Source of the DNA: Lineus longissimus
Lineage: Eukaryota; Nemertea; Pilidiophora; Heteronemertea; Lineidae
DNA length: 64,000 bases
Assembly (NCBI RefSeq): GCF_910592395.1
Contig: NC_088308.1
Span: 26,551,501-26,615,500 of the forward strand
Direction of reading: 5' to 3'
This document shows positions 1-11,879 of the stretch, piece after piece. The notes beneath the pieces were generated by a model. The model worked only from the letters and a program-made list of their open reading frames with translations. It searched no databases and was not told the origin of the DNA. Position numbers and translations under genes: made by a program. Numbering within the stretch: position 1 is the first letter of the stretch; each line of letters begins with the position of its first letter.

Positions 1-11
1 TGTGATTTCAG

Positions 12-3000
12 GTTGAACATGGCATTGAGAACGCTCCCCAGAACTTTGCGGACGCAGGTTACTACCAGAATGCTGAGGCGTATGTCCACCACCGTGATAA
101 AAAGAGAGACTTGACTCCTACCCTGGTGGTCGAACCTACAGAGTAAGCATCAGTATTGTCAGTAATGTATTAGTCTCAATGCTTTGAAGGAAATACCAGA
201 GGTCAGCGACGATAAAAAAACTGTTTGATTTTCAATTATTACACAAGTGGCCTCATTGAAATTTCTGTGCTACGTCAAACAAAAAGTGTTTATAATTTGC
301 CTATTTGAGCATTCATGGTTGGATGTAACCGGACATCCATTTCCTTGATGTACAGAATGGATAGGTCCACACTGACAAACACTGGTGCACCAATGGTCAA
401 TTTCTTTGCAGACTTTTTTGATGTTAGGCTATCTGATTGTGGTATTTTCTGTTACAGTTCCTCAATGGACTTCAACGACCACTCATCGAATGAGACCACT
501 CCAAGGATAGAGACCAGCATGCACTCGCCAGACAAGAATGAAATGAAAGCTTTCGTGGTTGGTAAGTTGTCTGAACTCTGCCCTCGCACAAGGTTAGCCT
601 TACAAGGTGTCAGCGTCGATGTTATTATCATGATTTGTACTGGAGGATTGTGATTTGAAATCTTTGTCAGGCAGAGATAAGTTCATATGGACTGTGAACC
701 TCTTTCGGCTCCTGGGAAATCTACTTTAGTATGGTCTTTGATGTTAAGGAAATGTCAGACTTTGCCTTGAATGTTCCTGTGTTTGAACTAATGTTCTTTA
801 TCTTCAGATGCAAGTGTCAAGTCTGTTGACCAGACACTGTTTCCAGCAGGTTTACACAGTGAGACAGTATCTGACACCCTGCATGAGCGCTTTAACAACC
901 TCCCACCTCCTGAGACGCAGGAGAGAAGAGTCATCATGGTATCACTTGCAAAAGATCGAGAATACGGTATCGGAATAACGATTGTCGGTGGTGAAAGTAC
1001 AAGTAAACTTGACCTGGGTATTTTCATAAAGTCGATTACGCCTGGTGGACCTGCTGAGACGGGGGGCCAAGTTCAAGCTGGTGACCGCATTATCGCTGTT
1101 AATGGGAAGAGTTTCGAAGGTATTCCACATCACAAGGCTGTGGAGATCATCCGAGATTCTCCTTCACCTGTTCAGCTCCTTGTGTCACAGCCAGTCTATG
1201 CAGATGAACCAGCCAAACAGACCAAGAGGTCCACTACTCCTCGGAGTAACACACATTCACCTCGTTCAGGGATGTCTGGGAATGTCACACCAGTCATTGA
1301 TATACAAGGTAGGTACCCAAGAATTTTGCTCCTTCGCACAGGACAGAGACGAGCAACAAAATTATATCCGTGATCATGGTGAAAGTCAGCATTAGAAACG
1401 GAGACTTCCTCTGTCGTGAACAATATAAGCATATCTATGCCAGTGGCTCAGTGATAAAACACCAATATTGAGACCATTTCATTATAACCTGATCACTATT
1501 ATCCACAGTTCCATGATTTGATGTTACCAACTGGAAATTATCTTCTTCCAGCTAAACATGTGAGTCCATTGAATGGTATAGGATCTGGTGAGGACTCCGA
1601 GGTTGACATGCCACCTCATGAGAGTCGCGTCGAGGCGAGGGATGCCCGTAAGATGCACACGGCACCAAAAACCGGGTTGAGCCCTCGTCTCCTTGACCAT
1701 GGTCTCCCACTCATGATGGGGCGCTCGCCAGTCACGGCCATGATGGATAAAGCATCGACACCTATACTTACAATATCCCAAGAATCTGAGAGTGAAGGTT
1801 CCGTAGACAGTGAGGAGGATTTGGCGGACAATATCCTCGACCGCGGCACTTCTCATGATGTCATGGCTACCCTCAAGTACGAGGATAGATATGAAGTTGT
1901 CTTGCAGAAGATTAATGGGAGTTTGGGGCTTAATGTCACGGTAAGTTGACTGATGAAGTTTGAAAATGAATATATGCTGAGTCATTGTGGGCAGGTTCAC
2001 TTTTGGTTTCCTTTGTCTTCGTATTCAAACATTTGTTATTTTAATGGCTTGAGATTACATTCTGATGTTCTGATTTCAGGGTGGTGTGAACACCAGTGTT
2101 AGGCACGGTGGGATCTACGTCAAGTCCATGGTGTCTAACGGGGCTGCTGAGCTGGACAACCGAATACAAGTCGGTGATCGGGTCCTGGAGATTAATGATG
2201 TTCTCCTTAGCGGTGTCACACATAAACTGGCGGTGGAGACATTAAGGAACACTCCTGAAGTATGTCGACTTGTTATGGAGCGAGGTGTCCCAACCTCGGC
2301 CAAGCCCCCAACCTCATCTCCAGGTGTCAGCGTGCTTTCGAATACACCAACATCTGAAAACTCGGGTGAATCTGAAAAGGACTACTCGTTGGTGACGAAA
2401 GATAATACTTTCATTGTGGAACTGGAAAAAACTGCAGAAGGTCTTGGTTTCAGTATTGTTGGAGGCAAAGACAGTCACGATGATGGTATTGTGTGTATTC
2501 CCAGGATCAAGAATGTATTTCCGAATGGTGCTGCTGCGCGAAGTCGCAAGATGGATGTCGGTGACATCATTCTGGAAGTGAGCGATGTGAAAGTGAAGAA
2601 TCTCACTCATAATGAGATGATAGCTCTACTGAGATCAGCTACCCATCGTGTGAAGTTAAAGTTGTGTCGGCCACTGGCTGGGATTCTGCCCTCTGTCGGA
2701 GAAATTCAGGTAACATGCAACAGTTATTCATATGTCATTCTTTTAAACTTACTCAACTCCATTTAGATACTTGAAACTGTGAGAGGACAGTTTTCTTGAT
2801 TTTAGTCTGTGGTCCATAACATCACACATTGTAAACTGAAATCACTTAAAGCTGCCATTCTTTTTGCCCATGAAAAACATGATCCCCTAGGCAAATTCAC
2901 CAGGATTATGCTAACATTACACAGGTCAGTTTAGAAAAGGAGAAATGTTGTTACCAAATGTGTTGAATGCAATCTTACATGTCTTGATATCCATCTCTGC

Positions 3001-6000
3001 TTTCTTGCATTCAGGATGCTGATATCTCTGCTGAATTGGACATGTTAAACTCGTCGACTCCGAACCTGTCACCAGCCAACAACCATGAGTACCACGCACT
3101 CTCCCCGATTGGGCAATCGGAAACCCAACTCTCAGAATCAGAATTTCCAGAGTCCAGCATCATGTCTTCCAAGTATGAATCCCCACCAATAGACTCTGAT
3201 GCTAATTACGATGAGAGTTACCTGTCCACGGACTACTACACTGACAAATCTCCGGTGTATTCACCATCCCGCGATATAGATTCAGCTTCCTCCCTTCACC
3301 CTGCCAGCAGCCAATCAGATGTGAGTGTGTCATCTCGAGAGTCGGTGATACGGTCGCCGCTGAAGAACTATTCTTCCAAGCAGCTGTCAATGGATACAGA
3401 TACAGATATGGATGAAGTGTCACTGAACCCTGGGGTGAGTGTATTTAACTGGTAGCCCTGTGAGCCCTCGCTGTAAAAAGGAACAAACTTTTCAAACGTT
3501 ATTCTAAAATTGTACTCGCAATGTCTGGCTGTCACTGCTTTATTCATTACCTTGATAACTACATGTTGTTTCCTTTGTAACTCAGAACTCAAATGGTACT
3601 CTTATATTCATGTTGAAATCGACTTGCAGGAGATAGAGGTGACCCTAATGAAGAGAGACGGTGGAGGTTTAGGGTTCAAGGTGTCAGGTGGAGCAGACAC
3701 AACCAATGGGTGCTATATCAAGGCCATCGTACAGGAGCCAGCTCTCTCGAATGGACAGCTACAGCCTGGAGATAAATTAATCAAAGTAAGCACTTTGATG
3801 TGTCATTACTTCTAATGGCTTAAACTAGAATTGATTGATTCAGTTTCATGCAGCTGTGTTGTTGCAAATGTTGGGATCTTTGCTCCGGAACCATAAAATA
3901 AGGGGGGTCGGTGAAAAAAAGGGAAAGATTATCGAAAAGATGAATCAATGTAGTGGAGGTGATAAATAGGCCATCTGAAAAGGCTGAGATCTTGATGAAT
4001 GAGTAACATGGCAATCTAGGTCATGTTGTTGCAAAGACAGACGGCTAACACAACGTTTTTTTGCGTTGCAGGTTAATGGTACTGATGTGTCGCACCTTGG
4101 CCATCATGATGCTGTTAACTTCCTACGTGGGACGCCCCAAGTCGTCACTATCAGGGTGTACAGACCTCCAACTCCTGTAGAAACATTGGAGACGTCTGCA
4201 TTGATAACACCAAGAGTTCAGGTAGCCATGTCATGTGGTATTTGGTTGAGATTTATATCTTTGGTCTTAAAGTGCCAAAATTGTAGTTTCCAACATTTAT
4301 TTTATCAAGAATGTTATTGATTCTTTGTTTATGTAACAAGTGTGTCACTTGGGAGTCTTATGTTGCTCAACAGGTATCGTTTGATATATTGGGGAACCCA
4401 GCATGTAAATGCATATGTTTCAGTGTGTTTACACAATTATGAATCATATTTGCTCAACATGGTAATTGGTATGTGTTTCAGCTATTGACATTCAATCCAA
4501 ATATGTATGAACTATAATGGCAGTGCATATTTGAGATCTCGTCCACCCCCATGTGTGCTCATGATATCCTGAGTTTGTGTGTACCAAGGCATAGCAATGT
4601 CAGAGCCTTGTAGATGATCTTTGATGGCTGGTGTAAAATTTCCATGCAATGTTTGACTTTTGTTCTTAGTGCTCACTCTGAGGTAGCTTTCATTCTCGTG
4701 TTTGTAGGTTGATTCGGAAGCTGAGTTTGGCCAGGAATACCCAGGAGATAGTGACCTCTCATCAAGTGAACCAGAAGAAGAAGATGATGGGCCTGCCGCT
4801 GTGAAGGCGTTGATCGCTAATCTTGAGTCGTCCAAGCAAGGTCTCATACAGCCTCATTCGTATGGTCGCAAATCACCAGTGACTGAGGAAGTCGAGGAGG
4901 AAGTGTTGAGTCCACGGAGTAACGCCTACCTCGAAATGGCTGTGCCTGAACGAGCGGAGAGTGTGGCCTCTTCTATAGCACTGTGGTCAGATGATGGGTT
5001 GGAGAGGTCAGAGTCAAGACCGTATATACCACAGGTAAGGAGAATACCAAGTCATAACTAAGACAATAAATAACCGTGCTCATATACCGACACTTGTGAT
5101 CCTATCTCCAATCAAATGGTCGTGGCTCATTTCTTCATCGGGTTAGATTTGTAATCGAAGATGTTAATGAAGATGTACTTGCTGCTGTAATCTTCCACCT
5201 CTGCGGTTCCCTGTTGGAGTATTAAACAAAATCAGTTGAGAGTATGGCGAAATGTCACTAATGTTAAACCATCCTTGTTAAAGCAACAAAGCACCAAAGC
5301 TGGATCAGGTAACAAAAATCGCCAGGTATGTTTGTAAATTTGTAACCCCGTCATTTAGATATTACTGGGACAATAATGGTTTCGAAGTCACTATTCCCTC
5401 CTCTGGCTGAGTGTTTGGCAAGACTTGATAGAGATGTCTCAATGTCGTGGTGGTTTGGGGAATATTTCAAATTCTGTCAATAAGAGTCTGTCCTCTTACC
5501 TGGTGTAATGGTCACCCCACTTTCCAATATTTTATACTCCACTGTCTTCCTTTATCGATTATCCTTATATGTTGTACATCACATTTTCTTCAGGTTTTGG
5601 CCTATTTCCATCCTTTACCTGACAATGGATACTTATTGTTCTAGAGCATTTATCAGTTACCCAGTCATTTCCAGTACTTTACTTTCCTAGTAAATCATAG
5701 ACTTCATTACATATCATCTCCCATAGAAACCCCCCACCTGACCACTTTTGTTAAGGTGTTCTGAAGTAAATTTTTCTTATGATAATCACACTACTACATG
5801 CCAATGGTACCTTTGGGACCCGATAAATTGGCAGTATGGTTGTGTCAAAGACAGAGTCATTGCACTTTTACAAGGTCTGTCACAAGTATGCCTCAAAAAT
5901 TGCATTCGGGGTAGGTTCTGGTTTGTTTCGGCAATGAGTCAGCATTTTCTTTTCTTCTTTCCACAGAGTGGTGTGATCCGTCTGGAGCTAGAGAAGAATG

Positions 6001-9000
6001 CCAACGGTAGTCTTGGCTTTGGTCTCGTCGGTGGTGAGAAGGGATCATCTATCGGGATATTCGTCAAATCCATCGCTCCGGGTGGACCTGCTGATGAGGA
6101 TGGGAGACTGAAGGTTGGAGATCGCCTCCTTGAGGTAAAGGTGTTATCTGAGAATGCTCAGGATTGGAAGTAAACATGTTTTGCGTCTATTCAAAATCTC
6201 CAGCGATCAATTCTTGAAATCATCACTTTCCCTAACAGTACTGACCAGAATTGTTCATTCAATATTCCTGGTCACTAGACTCTTTATATGACTCTAGTCT
6301 GCTCAGCGTGACATGTCAACTCTATGTATGTTTATTGTGTTGTGATATCCTTTATCCCATTCTATTTTCACCTGTTCTAGTTAAATGGAGAAAACTTGAT
6401 CGGAATGAACCCAAACAAAGCTGTTGCCATCCTACGGAAAGCTCGGGGGGAAGTGTCCATTGCAGTATCTAGGTAAGTTGAGGTTCATCAAAATATTACT
6501 GTTCACCTTGTAAATGACCTCATTTTTCATAGCTTAGCAACAGCACCTCTAAATAATCTTGACTCTTTATTCAGAATCCCAAAGAATTGGGATATTATCG
6601 CATATCTTGTGCTATTGTCTTAAAAGAAGTGATATGAGAGATCTATCATCCCATTTTGGTCCAATTCCAGGCCAGCACCATCCCGACCAAACAGCCAAGC
6701 AGCCAAGACCTTCCAGCTGAGTGATGAAAGAGATGCGCTCCGGCAATACATGGCATCGACGCCGTCCTCCATGCCAAGTAGCAAGCCACAAACGCCAGCC
6801 ATGATCAGTGAGGAAGAATCCGACGCAATGCTCAGCCTCATAGACTCTGTCAAACCGATGCATGAACGCGACTTCCCAATATCCCCTGCATTTTCGGCAG
6901 ACTCCCCTGCTTCCCCGATGATGTCACCGGGAGTGATGAACAGTCATGATTCAGATTATGATCTGGAGTCTTCCAGTGAGGAAGAGAGTGAGGAGAAGCC
7001 TCACAATGGTTACCAAGCAAAGGACTCAAGTGATGAGAATGCTAATCTTACAAACCGTGACGTGGATTTAGATATCGCAGGACCAAAACAAAGCATGTAT
7101 GCTGATGCTGATGAGGAGTCGTCTTCATCGTTTGATGATGACATCCCATTACCTGAAGGAAGCGTTAATGGTACTGATGATGTGGATGGTGCTGATGATG
7201 ATCAAACTGTGGTTGAGAATCACCGAGCCGAGATTCCCGACCCGGTGACTGATGATTGGTTGCACACACTGCCCATTGTCAAGGTAGCTGAGAGTGGTCT
7301 CTACAGTGGAAAGAATCTGGAGTCTCTGATCGAGAGGATGACTGCTGGGATAGAGAATGACCAACCTGTTGAGGAGTATAAGGTAGGTGTTGTTGGAAAA
7401 TAATCATGTCTGGGATTCCAAAACAAGATTAGGATACAAGAATCTATTAGTTCTGCATCAACTTTTTTAAAGGAAAAGTATCTCTCAAGTTTCTGTTAGT
7501 TTGATTAAGGTTGATCTTTCTTCTGATTGCTCCCCTCAATCTTTCTCGTAATCTGTTTCCAGAGTTTGCGGCATGTGGAACCTACCGATAATTGCGATAT
7601 TGCCAAGATGCCTGAAAATAAACCCCAGAATCGATATAGAAATGTGCTACCATGTAAGTGTGCAAAGTCAGCCGCAGTGAATTGACAACAAATGTCAGTT
7701 CCTATATTTCATAGTTGTTCACAAGTTTGTAATTCACGTGAGGATGGGTTCTGCTCATGAAAACATTGTCATGAGATACATTTTTTTGCTAATCTCAATG
7801 AAAATACATTTATGCCTCTCAGGCTAAGTTCAGGAAGTAATTCAAGATTGCACACATTTAAATGACCTTTTTTCTGGTTATTTTCCTAGATTCACCTAGT
7901 CCTTTCTATAGCAGTAAGTGGGATCATGGAAACACAGCTTTGGTGTTTATCAGGAAATTCCATTTGCCAACCTTTTGCTTTGGGCGTAACTCAAGTTTCA
8001 TACCCAATTGAGTTGCTTTAAATGCTACAAGCTGAGTGCAGCAGTCAGTGGACATGTTCTCCCATATGCAGTATTCAAGGAAAGGCTGTAGTGCCATGCC
8101 AGTGCCAAGATATTAAGTTAATTGCGGGAAGTGGCATCTTCAAATGAAAAACTTTCAAAATACTTTGTTTTCTTTTAACATATCAGCTGGACGTCTCTTC
8201 ATATCAATGAGTGTCTGCTATTTTGCAAATTTTTTTGTCCAATTTTGTATTTTGTGGATCCTGGCTTGTTTATGTGGGTTCCAGTGTAGTTGTAGATCAT
8301 CTTCCAAGAACTGTTTGTAAGATTGTAGCATTGTGTTCATTTGATCCGTATACTTTTCCAGACGATGCAAACCGTGTTACACTTTCTGGTCCAAACAACT
8401 ACATCAACGCCAGCGACATTAAAGTCAGTGTTGGAAAACACTCCCACCACTTTATAGCCTGCCAAGGTCCCCTGCCAAACACGACCAGTGATTTCTGGCG
8501 CATGGTCTGGGAGTGTCGAGTATCAGTCATCGCCATGACAACATTAGATCTGGAAGGAGGCAAGGTCAAGTGTCATCGATATTGGCCACAAACAATAGGT
8601 GCTTCATTCAGTGTAGAAAATAGGTATGTTGTCACAGAAGTTAGGTCATAGTCATGGTAGAATTGAAGCAGTCAATTCGACATTCATCGATAGTTTCATT
8701 TATTGTATGAATTACTTTAGATGTTGTTGTTTTTCTAATATAGTGTCTGTAGTTGACCTGTCCATGCTTTGTGAAGACTCAAGAGTAATTTGCTATGATG
8801 CAACATTCATATTTTGCAGGTACGAAGTTTCACTGTCAAAATCTGAAACTTTGGAGCATTTTATAATCAACACAATCAGAATGAGCGACAGCGAGACTGG
8901 TATGAGTCGAGACGTCATCCACCTGAATTACACAACTTGGCCAGATCATGGGACACCATCCTCAGCAAGACCGCTGTTACAGTACATACAACTCATGCAC

Positions 9001-9356
9001 TTGTATCACACCACTGGCCCCATTGTAGTCCACTGTAGTGCAGGAATTGGAAGAACGGGCGCGTTGTTGACCATAGACCTGGTGTTAGCTCACATGGAGA
9101 AAGATTTGAAGGTATGTCATTGCTGTTTCCCTCTGCCTCATTGAATACGATATATGTAAGGGGAATACTGTGTTGTTATAGTCAGAGGCTTTGACCAATT
9201 ACTAACTTTGTTCTTTCCTTTCAGTTTGAAATTCCGAGCCTTGTGAAAGAGCTGAGAGAACAACGCCAAGGGATGATCCAGACCAAGGACCAGTACGTGT
9301 TCTGCCACATTGCTTGCCTCGAAGCCTTGAACAGTCTGTGCGAGGAAGACAGCTGA
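12..9356 (+). CDS. PTPN13: PTPN13-like non-receptor tyrosine phosphatase (PDZ x5 + PTP), 5' part outside window
   Basis: Sixteen phase-compatible exons: 12-142, 458-561, 808-1308, 1552-1940, 2080-2709, 3015-3434, 3630-3785, 4072-4221, 4708-5034, 5967-6134, 6381-6472, 6671-7382, 7563-7653, 8362-8623, 8820-9111, 9225-9356 (TGA). They give about 1518 residues. All have AG acceptors and GT donors. For exon 4 the acceptor at 1551 was chosen over the AG at 1508 because only it keeps phase with exon 3. Order seen: linker, five PDZ domains, acidic linker, PTP domain. This matches the C-terminal half of PTPN13 (PTP-BL/FAP-1), whose KIND and FERM domains would lie upstream of base 1. Members of this family sit under the membrane and at cell junctions and dephosphorylate tyrosine on PDZ-bound partners. 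FRMPD2-type proteins share FERM and PDZ domains but lack the phosphatase. No break or missing catalytic residue is visible. Confidence 0.93.
808..1308 (+). other. PDZ domain 1 of the PTPN13-like protein
   Basis: The whole domain sits in one exon. The carboxylate-binding loop reads YGIGITIVGG, followed by LDLGIFIKSITPGGPA and GDRIIAVNG, with a helix containing HHKAVEIIR. The LDLGIF...APGGPA-type stretch is characteristic of PTPN13 PDZ1. About 40 residues of Ser/Thr/Pro-rich linker follow before the donor at 1309. Confidence 0.9.
1891..2700 (+). other. PDZ domains 2 and 3 of the PTPN13-like protein
   Basis: PDZ2 is split by the intron at 1941-2079. Its first strand is EVVLQKINGSLGLNVT, and the next exon opens GGVNTSVRHGGIYVK, then GDRVLEIND and THKLAVETLRNT. 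The NTSVRHGGIYVK stretch is almost a signature of PTPN13 PDZ2, the domain that binds Fas/RIL/PRK2-type C-termini in vertebrates. PDZ3 (about 2410-2690) has GLGFSIVGG, GDIILEVSD and NEMIALLRSA, followed by a CRPLAGILPSV tail similar to the family's PDZ3 end. Confidence 0.9.
3630..4180 (+). other. PDZ domain 4 of the PTPN13-like protein
   Basis: Encoded by exons 3630-3785 and 4072-4221. GLGFKVSGG is the binding loop; GCYIKAIVQEPA, GDKLIK and then VNGTDVSHLGHHDAVNFLR follow. The intron falls inside the GDKLIK-VNG turn. The same junction is split in PDZ5, which suggests these two domains share an ancestral exon structure. Confidence 0.88.
5967..6472 (+). other. PDZ domain 5 of the PTPN13-like protein
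   Basis: Exons 5967-6134 and 6381-6472. GSLGFGLVGG is the binding loop; IGIFVKSIAPGGPA and GDRLLE end the first exon, and LNGENLIGMNPNKAVAILR opens the second. It resembles PDZ1 more than a diverged vertebrate PDZ5. An acidic linker exon (4708-5034) separates it from PDZ4. Confidence 0.87.
6671..7382 (+). other. Acidic Ser/Asp/Glu-rich linker between PDZ5 and the phosphatase domain
   Basis: One 712-nt exon encodes a low-complexity region of about 237 residues, rich in Ser, Asp, Glu and Pro (for example SSSEEESEEK and DEESSSSFDDD). No folded domain is recognisable. It is probably disordered and rich in casein-kinase-2-like acidic serine sites, which is inference from composition only. The last third (ESGLYSGKNLESLIERM) looks helical and leads into the PTP domain. 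Confidence 0.8.
7563..9356 (+). other. Protein tyrosine phosphatase catalytic domain
   Basis: Exons 7563-7653, 8362-8623, 8820-9111 and 9225-9356. Visible PTP landmarks in order: the pTyr-recognition loop NRYRNVLPYDANRV (split by an intron), NNYINAS, the QGPLPNTTSDFWRMVWE helix, WPDHG (general acid Asp, 8938-8946), the P-loop HCSAGIGRTG (nucleophile Cys codon 9034-9036), and the Q-loop QTKDQYVFCH. All catalytic residues are present, so an active enzyme is expected. The chain stops about 12 residues after the Q-loop helix, slightly shorter than the vertebrate tail. Confidence 0.95.
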
Positions 9357-9437
9357 GGGAATTGACGCATGTCTTCTTTAAAGAAAGTATGGAGTAACTC
9401 ATGCGGAACTGAGTACTGATCTAAATCAGTTAGTGTA

Positions 9438-9511
9438 AATAAACAATGCAATAATTCTGTAGAAGATTTCTTGGTTTACTATCATGTTCTCTAACAGAGG
9501 ATCGCAATAAA
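9438..9511 (+). terminator. Candidate polyadenylation signals for the PTPN13-like gene
   Basis: AATAAA occurs at 9438-9443 and again at 9506-9511, 82 and 150 bases after the stop. Using either would give an unusually short 3' UTR. Further A/T-rich candidates exist downstream, so the true cleavage site is unresolved. Confidence 0.4.
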
Positions 9512-11879
9512 TCAAAGCTGGTCAGATATTCAGATGTAAAACGTGTGTAAGATAATAATATCTGGAAGGGGGTGTCTTCGACTAGAAATATGCACACTAT
9601 TGCAGTGCTTCCATAAACATGCATGGTCATCCAAGTACTCACTGAGGTTTCTAGTTAAATCATGTTAAATACCGGTAACTTGAGTGATGTATGCAACTCT
9701 TAATATTGTGTGAGTTTGTGTGTCAGGATTGTAGAAGTAGACATCTGCTGGCCCGGTTGTTGGAAGCATGGCTTGTAAAAGCAGGTTGACGTGTCGTTTT
9801 ATGTACTTCAATGCACATAAAATGACATGACCAGTTAATATGCACTCCATCAACGAGGCCATGGATTTTGTAAGGGTTTAGTGTTTGCAATGGAGTCCAA
9901 AAATCATGTGCTTCTATTGAGAATTTTGAAGGAAATTATATTGTCAATATGAGAAATAGTCGAAAATTTCTTCTATATGTGAGTCTTCATGTTTTGTTTC
10001 CCTGTATTGGCATTTTTGTCAGAATTGTAGAATTTAATGCTGCACTTCCCCAGTCTTCACACTGGTTTACCTTAGTCTGATGGAACACGGTATAGTTGTG
10101 TTGAAGGTGTAGTGATAAGCTCTTTGCTCAAAATGACCCATGAAATAAGGCATAATGTTTTAGTTTTAGTCTTTTGATAGACATTATACAAAATTTGTTA
10201 TAACCTGCTGGTTGGTCAAACACAGAATGCAGATTTAAACCTTTACAATTTGCTGGACAGATTGGAGCCAATTGTAGCTTACCTGATGATGTTGGTTTTT
10301 AATCTTGCATAGTGATGGGCTCCAAATGCAGTTTACAAGATAACATTGATGTAAATTACCCCAATTGTGTGTTTTTGCTTTTTATACATGGTGTTTTAGG
10401 AATTTAGAAAACCCTGAAAGCAATACTTATTCTCCTTTGATCAGTTATTGTGTAAGATTATCTACCGTTATTCTTTCTAATGTGATTTCCCTGAGTGTGT
10501 TCTTGAAACGTAGCGTTGAAACCATCTTAGTTAATGCCGCATATAGGAGTAACTTTGTATTCAGCAATTAGAAAAATATCTTCAAGTTAGGTAGATTAGG
10601 ACTGATTATTGAAAAGTAACCTGATAGAGCTGTGATGTATGTAAATGTTCCTCACATGGACAGTTTGTTAACTTATAGTATTATTTATTCAATTATTTAT
10701 TCCTCACAGTATTTAAGTGTTGTCAGTGTATAGCAAGGCACTGTGGCATGGTTTATGCATATACAATCTCTTTTAATATTGATTCATTTACATAAGTATT
10801 GTTTGCTTGTATTATGACATGTAGCTGTAGATTATTTTGCTACCTGTGTGAACATCTCATCGGTGGGCGGGGGCAGGTAACTTTATACTCTCACATATGA
10901 TCCCTAATTTTCTCCTAATCACATATGATTATTTCAATACATTCCATTGGTTGCAAATTAGCTATTTACTGGTAACTGTATTGTTTGTGGAGGGGTACAA
11001 TAGAGGCATGGCCGAAATGTTGTCAAAACCTGAACTCCGGAGTGAAATTATTTTTGAGTTCAAATTAACTGACCTTTCACCAATTGACCCAGGTCATTAT
11101 GCAACACTGTAAATATTGATATGACCTCATAATTGGAAACTTTCTGTCCTTCGCATGCCAGATCGGAGGAACAAAGGCCTTGTAGCCCCTAGATATGTGG
11201 TTTTATTACATTTAGTCAGAGTCACCCTGTACTACTGCAATAATCATTGTTGTTGAAAATAGAATTATGAACTATGTCATCATTTATCTTTAGCAATGTA
11301 AAAATGAATATTTTATTAAAATATGAACCATATTTCAGTTGTTCTTGTGTTTTTGCGTGCTGAAATGAAGGATGTCTTTGTGGTATCCGTACCAAATGAC
11401 ATCATGATATGGAAGGTGCCCAGGCAGAAAAATCCGGTCGACCAATGGAGGGTTACTCATGGTAAATCAGTGGACCACAACTGGCAGCAACAAACTGTAC
11501 CCGGTGGTTTTGGTGTTGTGTTACCTGTCCAGTGGGCCACTGGGAGCCACTCGCTCCTTTGCCACTCAGTCCCAGCGGCTGTCCCTTGCACATTCCTCCT
11601 ACTATGGAAAAATATGGTAGGACGATGCCACCTCATCACACTTCTATAACTGGGTGGAGTATGACCCTTTCAGTCACAGTAATCCCCATTTTTTTTGCCG
11701 CTTGGCCAATTCGAAATCCCGGGTCGATGCAAGTGGGTCGATTGTGCCTGTTGCAGTGGAACGTTTTTGTACACGTATTAAAATTTGGATCTCTCTAATA
11801 GCGGGCTTGAAGGATATAAGTTGTAGACGCGAACGACTGTAACAACGAATAAAACAACAACCACAGCAGAAGAGAAAAA
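9512..11879. other. Intergenic or long 3' UTR, no gene seen
   Basis: AT-rich sequence with only short chance reading frames, which have no splice partners and no family resemblance. It may hold an extended PTPN13 3' UTR and the promoter of the next gene, just left of 11880. No TATA box or repeat stands out. Confidence 0.6.

Noticed and set aside
1509-1551. Using the AG at 1508 as the acceptor of PTPN13 exon 4
   Set aside because: It breaks phase with exon 3 (which ends in phase 1) and gives an early stop. The pyrimidine-rich acceptor at 1551 restores the frame.
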